Assembly (NCBI GenBank): GCA_964471945.1
Contig: CAYYIJ010000069.1
Coordinates: 1-12,394, forward strand
DNA from: JASEHD01 sp964471945
Lineage (GTDB): Bacteria > Bacteroidota > Ignavibacteria > UBA10030 > SZUA-254
DNA: 12,394 nt
Direction of reading: 5' to 3'
This document shows, piece by piece, positions 1 through 4,760 of this stretch. The translations under genes were made by a program, and so were the position numbers. Below the pieces are notes generated by a model. That model did not search any database. It saw nothing but the letters and a program-made list of their open reading frames with translations, and was not told where the DNA came from. Positions within the stretch are counted from its first letter, which is position 1. Each line of letters starts with the position of its first letter.

Positions 1-738
1 TTCGAAAACGAAAATATATCACCGTTATCATTAACGAAATATTCACACCATGATGATTTATAGCCTTGATGCTCTTCCTCGTCAGATATACGATGTTTTC
101 GAACAAGTGTAAATCCATATTCATCTCTTTGGTTACTCGATAAAAGCTTGGGATGTTTTCGTGATAGGATCAGTTGAAATTTTTTCTCACCACAATTTGG
201 AAGAACACCAGTACTACCCATACAATACTGACCTTGTACAAACTTTATTTGGAGCTTATTATTTTTACTAAGCGAGAGAAATGTTTCTTTAAAGTCTTTT
301 TTGATTCTGACCTTCACCATTATCATATATTACAATGTTTGGCCTCTTTGTTGAACCCTCAGCAATGATCTGAATATTTTCGGCAATGCGCCTTCTCTCA
401 GTTTCTGTTAATTCACTAAAATCTCCACGCGGAATTCCAAGAAACTCTTCAACGGCTTTAGGAATGGATTGGGGCGCTTTATGGGCATCTTTGGGATTAA
501 TACCTCGTAATTTACATTCTTTTAGGAGTATCGCGTCAATCGAGTTTATTGGCTTTTCAACTAAAGCTTGCACAGGATTGCTTTGCTGATTTAGAACGGT
601 ATTAAAGTTTGTTTCATTGTCCCCATATGGTAACCAATTTTTATTACTCTGCAAAAAAGAAGTTCGATCTACTATTTTTTGCATATCATTCTCGTCTTGT
701 GCATTAACTAAAGCAAGACATAAATCTATAGGTTTCAT
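1..738 (-). pseudogene. GHKL (Bergerat-fold) ATPase, frameshifted and cut by window edge
   Basis: The intact N-terminal frame (149 residues) reads from an ATG at 738 with GGAG six bases upstream and stops at 289. It carries a GHKL N1-like box (EKPINSIDA, with E61, N65, D68) and the G1 box DNGEGQ (139-144). The frame breaks just after DNGEGQ, at an A6 run on the minus strand (297-302). Removing one A restores a frame that stays open to the window edge and reads KDFKETFLSLSKNNK, then a G2-like segment GQYCMGSTGVLP, then LILSRKHPKLL. The two pieces therefore form one ATP-binding domain of a larger protein. Such ATPases are often found in genomic islands; the substrate is unknown and I assign no function beyond ATP binding. 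Either the gene is inactivated or the homopolymer is a sequencing error. A GTG at 750 also opens the frame, but the Shine-Dalgarno position favours 738. Confidence 0.75.
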
Positions 739-749
739 GTATATCTCCA

Positions 750-833
750 CTAATTTTGTTTAAACTCTTTATCGCCGGCTACTAACTCGGCCTTTTCTTC
801 ATTTCCCTCACCACTACCAATAGCTATTATAAA
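750..833 (-). pseudogene. 3' remnant of a second PIN-domain (VapC-like) gene
   Basis: Directly after the vapC stop codon, in the same frame, 27 further codons run to a TAG at 750-752. Their end reads AELVAGDKEFKQN, which matches the C-terminal part of the intact VapC next door (AHLVTGDKEFKQ). Seventeen bases (760-776) are identical to 871-887 inside vapC, exactly 111 bp away, while flanking codons differ. It therefore looks like the end of a diverged paralogue rather than a fresh duplication. There is no start codon or upstream PIN motif, so it is not a gene. The segment also holds a GGTAGTGGTGAGGGA word resembling the repeat words in typA and the aminotransferase gene. The following ATPase gene begins 11 bases downstream. 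Confidence 0.6.
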
Positions 834-1244
834 TTATAACCATACTATTTTAACTTCGTTTTCCACTTGCTTAAACTCTTTATCGCCTGTAACGAGGTGT
901 GCATTCTTCTGTATTGCAAGCGCGGCTGCAAACGCATCGGCATAAGACATTTTATATTTAGATTTGAATACAGCGGCTTGGCGTGCAAGCTTCCACTCTG
1001 CATTATCGAATTGAATCCCTATCTTTTGAAGATCGCTAATCGCTCCATCAGCATCGGCAGGTGATGTATTTCGTGCAATTATATACCAAACCTCGCCAAC
1101 ATTCACTACACTCATCCACAATGGTATAGCGTTCTCATTAGCATCGGCAATAAGCTGTGCAACGCGTTCACCCTCTGGCTCGTCTTCAAGGTAGGCAATA
1201 ATTGCCCATGAATCGAATACTAACGCTTTCGGTTTTACTGCCAT
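834..1244 (-). CDS. vapC: Type II toxin VapC, PIN-domain ribonuclease
   Basis: This 136-residue protein has the size and layout of a PIN-domain toxin. All four acidic residues expected for metal-dependent RNA cleavage are visible: D11 in LVFDSWAIIAYL, E51 in NVGEVWYI, D103 in SYADAFAAALA and D121 in LVTGDKEF. VapC toxins are cytoplasmic endoribonucleases, often cleaving tRNA or rRNA, and are held inactive by the cognate VapB; the RNA target here cannot be read from sequence. The ATG overlaps the stop codon of the antitoxin by one base (TGATG), the usual arrangement for translational coupling. With the catalytic set complete, the toxin is probably active. In-frame downstream sequence contains a PIN remnant. 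Confidence 0.93.
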   Translation of the reverse strand: MAVKPKALVFDSWAIIAYLEDEPEGERVAQLIADANENAIPLWMSVVNVGEVWYIIARNTSPADADGAISDLQKIGIQFDNAEWKLARQAAVFKSKYKMSYADAFAAALAIQKNAHLVTGDKEFKQVENEVKIVWL

Positions 1245-1474
1245 CAGAGTTCTCTTTCCTGTTTTTTCTCTTCCATCAATTCTTTCATTAGTCCTTTCCC
1301 CTTAAACTTACCGCGCAGGCTGTGAATATATCCCTTCGTTATAGGTGTCAGTATTATCTGGTGGTTCTTCTCGTTTACTTCTATCTGATATCTAGTTCCA
1401 TCTTTAATCTCGAATTTTCTTCTAATTTTTGATGGAATGACCACTTGTCCTTTTGTTGTTGATGTTGTTACCAT
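1244..1474 (-). CDS. vapB: AbrB/SpoVT-type antitoxin VapB
   Basis: This 76-residue protein has an N-terminal swapped-hairpin AbrB domain (about residues 3-46), seen in TTKGQVVIPSKIRRKFEIKDGT, a variant of the KGQvviPk-iR pattern of this fold. The lysine- and glutamate-rich tail (residues 47-76) is where VapB antitoxins normally wrap around their toxin. Family knowledge says it binds its own operator as a dimer and neutralises VapC. The ATG at 1474 follows an AAAGGAAA Shine-Dalgarno sequence, and a sigma70-like promoter lies about 30 bases upstream. The gene is first in the operon and overlaps vapC by one base. Autoregulation is inferred from the family. Confidence 0.92.
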   Translation of the reverse strand: MVTTSTTKGQVVIPSKIRRKFEIKDGTRYQIEVNEKNHQIILTPITKGYIHSLRGKFKGKGLMKELMEEKKQEREL

Positions 1475-1503
1475 GTATATTTCCTTTCCAACGTAACATT
1501 ATA

Positions 1504-1532
1504 AATATAACAAAATTTGTAGTGTAAGTCAA
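1504..1532 (-). promoter_or_regulatory. sigma70-like promoter of vapBC
   Basis: On the minus strand TTGACT (1532-1527) is followed after exactly 17 bases by TATATT (1509-1504). Transcription would start near 1497 and give a leader of roughly 20-25 bases before the vapB ATG. An AT palindrome TTATA-TT-TATAA (1499-1510) covers the -10 box and could be the VapB operator, but palindromes in AT-rich DNA arise easily. Confidence 0.6.
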
Positions 1533-1597
1533 GAAAAATATTTCCTACTATTGCAAATCGTTGGATTTCATTGTTTTGGTGGGATTCTGATTGATTC

Positions 1598-1615
1598 TTG
1601 GTTTTCGTCAACCAA
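1598..1615 (+). repeat. Direct repeat copy 1, TTGGTTTTCGTCAACCAA
   Basis: This 18-base sequence is itself an inverted repeat (TTGGTT / AACCAA, loop TTCGTC; one more C-G pair at 1597/1616). An identical copy in the same orientation lies at 2505-2522. Downstream of both copies TATTTT and then GTC occur at the same offsets, so the underlying repeat is probably about 35 bases with drift. The two copies bracket the hepT-mntA operon. Confidence 0.8.
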
Positions 1616-1644
1616 GTGAGTATTTTGTTGTCAAATAAATGCTT

Positions 1645-1730
1645 CGTAGTAGACGATCACAGACCGTCGTTCTCCGATAGCACATGATACCGATCTAATG
1701 ATCCCGCTCAGGGACAGGTCGGTTACTACG
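1645..1730 (+). other. Candidate structured RNA or folded DNA element
   Basis: An outer 7-bp stem (CGTAGTA 1645-1651 with TACTACG 1724-1730) encloses two hairpins. One is GACGATC/GACCGTC around ACA (1652-1668, one mismatch). The other is ACCGATC/GGTCGGT (1689-1695 with 1717-1723, one U-G pair on the plus strand) with an inner TCCC/GGGA stem. Together this is a three-way junction. The U-G pair slightly favours a plus-strand RNA. There is no coding frame, tRNA signature or U-tract. It lies downstream of hepT on the minus strand, so it could instead be part of that operon's 3' end. The fold was made by eye and is unproven. Confidence 0.35.
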
Positions 1731-1746
1731 CTGGTGCTTGTATGTG

Positions 1747-2109
1747 TTAATGATTGAAGAGGTTTTTACCTTTTATTTCCCTTAAAATTTTTTCAATCGT
1801 TGGTTTAATCTTTGGCAGGCGTTCATTGGCAACATTCCAAACGATTTCATATCGTATTCCAAAGTAGGCATGACTTATTTTATCCCGCATCTTTGACATA
1901 TCGCTCCATGGAATTTCTTTGTACTTTTGTTTTATTTGTCTCGGAATATGCTTTGCCGCTTCACCAATAATTTCAATATTCCAGACGACTGCATTTTTAG
2001 TTTTTTCATCTCCGAAAAATTCATCTGCTTTTACATTCGCGATAAATTGTTCAATTCTCCCAATGGCTTCTATAATATCGCTTAAATACAATAGATAATT
2101 GCGTGTCAT
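1747..2109 (-). CDS. hepT: HepT-like toxin, HEPN-domain ribonuclease
   Basis: This 120-residue, largely helical protein belongs to the HEPN (DUF86) family. The catalytic RX4HXY motif is complete: R75, H80 and Y82 in MRDKISHAYFGI. The preceding helix contains WNIEIIGEAAKHIP, typical of HepT proteins. HepT dimers are RNases; in the characterised Shewanella pair, MntA inactivates HepT by adding AMP to the motif tyrosine, and Y82 is the equivalent residue here. Its ATG overlaps the stop codon of mntA in an ATGA arrangement, so the two are translated together. Antitoxin first, toxin second is the normal order. Both partners look intact. Confidence 0.92.
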   Translation of the reverse strand: MTRNYLLYLSDIIEAIGRIEQFIANVKADEFFGDEKTKNAVVWNIEIIGEAAKHIPRQIKQKYKEIPWSDMSKMRDKISHAYFGIRYEIVWNVANERLPKIKPTIEKILREIKGKNLFNH

Positions 2110-2435
2110 ATGTATATGACTTCTCCCAAAATAACATCTTTCAGCTCGGGACGTATTCCCTGCTTATCAACAAGGTCGACTTTCTTTTTCAGAACCTTCT
2201 CGAGATAATTTTCGAGTGCAATGAATTCTAATAAGTCCGGAATTACATCATAATCAACTAAGATATCTATATCGCTTCTTTTTTTCTGTTCACCTCGAAC
2301 AACCGAGCCAAAGATACCAAGCTCCTTTACCTTGTATTTATCTTGAATAAATTGCCAGTGCATCTTGATTGCCTTGGCATATTTCTTATAACCGTTTTTA
2401 GATTTCCGGCGGGATGTTTTAGCGATCGGTTTCAT
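2106..2435 (-). CDS. mntA: MntA-like antitoxin, minimal nucleotidyltransferase
   Basis: This 109-residue protein has the polymerase-beta-type nucleotidyltransferase signature GSVVRGEQKKRSDIDILVDYD, with G43-S44 and the metal ligands D55 and D57; D87 in KVDLVD fits as the third acidic residue. Family knowledge assigns AMP transfer to the HEPN toxin encoded just downstream. The first 25 residues are rich in lysine and arginine and extend beyond the usual MNT fold, perhaps for nucleic-acid contact. The ATG at 2435 is preceded by AAAGGAA at good spacing, supporting this start over the internal ATG at codon 25. The gene is divergent from the hydrolase gene at 2587; the region between them holds the second direct-repeat copy. 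Confidence 0.92.
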   Translation of the reverse strand: MKPIAKTSRRKSKNGYKKYAKAIKMHWQFIQDKYKVKELGIFGSVVRGEQKKRSDIDILVDYDVIPDLLEFIALENYLEKVLKKKVDLVDKQGIRPELKDVILGEVIYI

Positions 2436-2504
2436 ATGTCGATTCCTTTTTCATACCTTAATAATATAATAAAATGACGTGTTTAAAGCTATCTGTTTTG
2501 GACT

Positions 2505-2522
2505 TTGGTTTTCGTCAACCAA
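2505..2522 (+). repeat. Direct repeat copy 2, TTGGTTTTCGTCAACCAA
   Basis: Identical to 1598-1615 and in the same orientation, 907 bp away. Here the hairpin gains a T-A pair (2504/2523) instead of the C-G pair of copy 1; such a compensated difference suggests that the hairpin itself is conserved. It lies between mntA and the divergent hydrolase gene, so it terminates no visible gene. Confidence 0.8.
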
Positions 2523-2563
2523 ACCGCTATTTTAACGTCTAAGCTGTATAAATCTCAGCGGTT
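2522..2563 (+). promoter_or_regulatory. Inverted repeat in the leader of the hydrolase gene
   Basis: AACCGCT (2522-2528) pairs with AGCGGTT (2557-2563), about 23 bases before the hydrolase ATG. The left arm begins at the last base of the TTGGTT/AACCAA hairpin, so the two folds are adjacent and compete for only one base. TATAAA at 2548-2553 inside the loop could be a -10 box, but no matching -35 box is evident. Function is unknown. Confidence 0.35.
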
Positions 2564-2586
2564 AATTTTCAATAAGGAAATAATTT

Positions 2587-4002
2587 ATGCCTCATTTGAT
2601 TCTTAAAGTTTTACTACCCATTATTTTCATAATTCAGTCAGTTAACTCGCAGGTTAAACTTCCAGATACACCAGAAGGTAAAATTGTCGAGTCATATCTA
2701 CAAACGTTCAATGCTGGTGGTGAAGACGACTGGCGTCAGTTTTTCTTGGCAAACGTTTCAGAGAAAGGATTGAAAGAACGTCCCGTTGAAGTCCGCATCG
2801 AGCGTGGACTGATGATGCAAAAGGAAATGAAGTCGCTCGAAGTACAAAAAATAACCAGTTCATCCGAAAAAGAAATCAGCATGCTCGTGAAAGCTGGTAA
2901 CGGAGAAACACTTACGCTTGGCTTTGAATTTGAGCCCACACACAAACTACTTGGAATCCGCATCATGATGGGCGAAGCGGAACCTATGGAAACCGGTCCT
3001 CCGATGTCAAAGCAAGAATTTATTGATGTTATTAAAAAATATCTCGATGAGCGTGTAAAGTCGGATAAATTCTCAGGCACGGTTCTCATAGCACGTGACA
3101 TGGATATTCTTTTCAAGAATGCGTATGGCTATGCCGATAAGCGATTCAACACACCAAACCAAATCGATACAAAATACAACCTCGGTTCGATCAATAAATT
3201 CTTCACACGACTTGCAATCGGTCGGCTTTCCGAAACGGGGAAACTTTCGTTCGATGATTACATCATTAAACATCTCCACGATTATCCAAACAAGTCCATT
3301 GCGGAGAAAGTTACAGTCAAGCATCTTCTTGAGATGACGTCGGGACTCGGAGATTTCTTCGGCAAGAAATACGAGATGGTACCAAAAGACAAAATACGAA
3401 ACTTGCAGGATTACTTGGAGCTATTTGAAGAGAACCCGTTAGAATTCGAGCCGGGAACAAACCGTAGATATTCGAACGCTGGGTACATTGTACTCGGACT
3501 TATAATAGAAAAAATTTCCAGACAAGATTATTACACTTATGTAAGAGAAAATATTTTCGAGCGTGCAGGGATGGAAAACACCGATTCGTATCCAATGGAT
3601 GAAATCACTCCCAATCTTGCAACAGGATATACACATCCAGAAAATGATAATGCAAAATGGATTAGCAATATCTATACAGCACCCGGTCGAGGCAGTTCGG
3701 CTGGCGGTGGATATTCAACTGTCGAGGATATTTTCAAATTTGTCCATGCTCTTCGCAATGGAAAACTTCTCTCACCAAAATATTCTGCTTGGATGTTAAC
3801 TGGCGATCTTCCAGCTGCCGACCCAGAATTACCACTAACAAGAGGCGACTTCGGAATTGCAGGCGGTGCACCCGGAATTAACGCGGCGATAGAATTCAAT
3901 GCTGAAAACGGTGATCTGATAATCGTGCTTGGAAATTATGATCTACCAGCTACAATGGAAGTGGCAAGTAAGGTCAGGGGATTGATGAAAAGATTGAAGT
4001 GA
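2587..4002 (+). CDS. Exported serine hydrolase, beta-lactamase class C/esterase-like family
   Basis: The protein has 471 residues. A signal peptide (about 1-21, ending VNSQ) directs export. Residues 25-130 form an N-terminal domain resembling the DUF3471-like or secreted-protein extensions of such hydrolases. The serine-hydrolase domain occupies about 140-470. Its nucleophile motif SINK gives S201 and K204; the second motif is YSN (295-297); GGAPG (426-430) sits where the third motif (HTG/KTG) is expected, as in EstB-like esterases. This fits a penicillin-binding-protein-like peptidase or esterase; true beta-lactamase activity is not implied. The ATG is preceded by AAGGAAA. The gene stands alone between a toxin-antitoxin pair and a convergent Spy-like gene. 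Confidence 0.88.
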   Translation: MPHLILKVLLPIIFIIQSVNSQVKLPDTPEGKIVESYLQTFNAGGEDDWRQFFLANVSEKGLKERPVEVRIERGLMMQKEMKSLEVQKITSSSEKEISMLVKAGNGETLTLGFEFEPTHKLLGIRIMMGEAEPMETGPPMSKQEFIDVIKKYLDERVKSDKFSGTVLIARDMDILFKNAYGYADKRFNTPNQIDTKYNLGSINKFFTRLAIGRLSETGKLSFDDYIIKHLHDYPNKSIAEKVTVKHLLEMTSGLGDFFGKKYEMVPKDKIRNLQDYLELFEENPLEFEPGTNRRYSNAGYIVLGLIIEKISRQDYYTYVRENIFERAGMENTDSYPMDEITPNLATGYTHPENDNAKWISNIYTAPGRGSSAGGGYSTVEDIFKFVHALRNGKLLSPKYSAWMLTGDLPAADPELPLTRGDFGIAGGAPGINAAIEFNAENGDLIIVLGNYDLPATMEVASKVRGLMKRLK

Positions 4003-4039
4003 AATAAAAAACGCCTCGCTCGCAAACCGATGAGGCGTT
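4001..4039 (-). terminator. Intrinsic terminator between convergent genes
   Basis: AACGCCTC (4010-4017) and GAGGCGTT (4032-4039) form an 8-bp GC-rich stem. On the minus strand it is followed by TTTTTTATTTC, so it is a canonical rho-independent terminator for the Spy-like gene ending at 4062. On the plus strand the tail (cagctttctg) is weak, but the hairpin may also help end the hydrolase transcript. Confidence 0.85.
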
Positions 4040-4061
4040 CAGCTTTCTGAATTCTATTAAT

Positions 4062-4577
4062 TTACCTGCAGCAATCCGGAGAGCAATCATGCATGCCCAT
4101 TCCACGTCCACCGTATTTGCCTTTGCGTGGTCCGAATCCGTCTTTCATACCGCTTCTACCTCTTGGTCCCATTCTATCGCCCATCATCATACGGTGTTCT
4201 TTCCAAATCTTCTGCTGCTCGGGTTTCAATATCTTGTTTACTCCAAACCAGAAATCGAGATGGTTCTTTTTCATCTCACTTTGCAGTTTGGTTACTTCGT
4301 TCATCTTAGATTCTATCTTACCTTTGTCCGGATTGTCTTCATTGAATAAATCTTTAATATCAATTCTCAATGACTGAATTTTAGACCTCGTATCTATTCG
4401 TTTCTTCTGCATATCCGATTGCAGTTTATCAAATTGCTTTTGCTGATCTGCGCTCAGATCAAGTTTTTCGCAGATAGCTCCTTTTCCACGAAAATGCCGA
4501 CCATTATCGTCGTCCCAGCGCGGCTGACTCATTATCATTGAAGTTGCAAACAGGATTAAGAAAATTAATCGTTTCAT
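4062..4577 (-). CDS. Spy/CpxP-like periplasmic protein with cysteine-rich tail
   Basis: The protein has 171 residues. The signal peptide MKRLIFLILFATSMIMSQ is followed by a helical, highly charged body. Two LTxxQ-like motifs are visible: LDLSADQQKQF (39-49) and ILKPEQQKIW (116-125), as in Spy/CpxP and periplasmic metal-sensor relatives. These act as periplasmic chaperones or stress/metal sensors. The C-terminus is rich in Gly, Arg and Met and ends HDCSPDCCR, with three cysteines and a histidine that could bind metal; C36 is a fourth cysteine. An ATG at 4589 opens the same frame, but GGAG lies within that extension six bases before the ATG at 4577, so the latter is chosen. Its terminator is at 4001-4039. 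Confidence 0.75.
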   Translation of the reverse strand: MKRLIFLILFATSMIMSQPRWDDDNGRHFRGKGAICEKLDLSADQQKQFDKLQSDMQKKRIDTRSKIQSLRIDIKDLFNEDNPDKGKIESKMNEVTKLQSEMKKNHLDFWFGVNKILKPEQQKIWKEHRMMMGDRMGPRGRSGMKDGFGPRKGKYGGRGMGMHDCSPDCCR

Positions 4578-4709
4578 TTTTATCTCCATTAATTGTTGGT
4601 AACTTTATTTTAAAATATTAGACATAAGTGGTTCAGAAAGGTTTAGTTTGTTTTCACTCATGTTTTTTGTCATCGAAATAATTCGTATCTTGTATTGATA
4701 TGATACCAC

Positions 4710-4745
4710 AACGCCTCACGCAATTATGCTTGAGGCATTTTTATT
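4710..4745 (+). terminator. Terminator-like hairpin in the typA leader
   Basis: GCCTCA (4713-4718) pairs with TGAGGC (4731-4736) and is followed on the plus strand by ATTTTTATT. This has the form of an intrinsic terminator, yet it lies only about 16-25 bases before typA and no plus-strand gene precedes it closely. It may end read-through from the hydrolase region or act as an attenuator of typA. Its stem resembles the one at 4010-4039. Confidence 0.5.
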
Positions 4746-4760
4746 CTGTTTATGATACTT

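Noticed and set aside
289..310. Programmed frameshift at AAAAAAG in the GHKL ATPase gene
   Set aside because: The heptamer A-AAA-AAG is present, but the reading frame splits it as AA-AAA-AGA, and the needed shift is +1 rather than -1, so the dnaX-type mechanism does not apply.
1640..1735. tRNA or integron attC site
   Set aside because: The fold has no tRNA acceptor, T-loop GTTC or CCA features, and no RYYYAAC/GTTRRRY core pair or integrase gene is visible.
2436..2500. Promoter for mntA-hepT
   Set aside because: TATATT/TATTAT boxes exist in the AT-rich leader, but no -35 box stands at 16-18 bases with confidence.
3073..3324. Open frames on the opposite strand of the hydrolase gene, and similar ones across typA and the helicase gene
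   Set aside because: They lie fully inside well-supported genes, have no family-like sequence and no ribosome-binding site.
4089..4377. Three plus-strand open frames across the Spy-like gene
   Set aside because: They are shadows of a gene with clear signal peptide, Shine-Dalgarno sequence and LTxxQ-like motifs on the minus strand.
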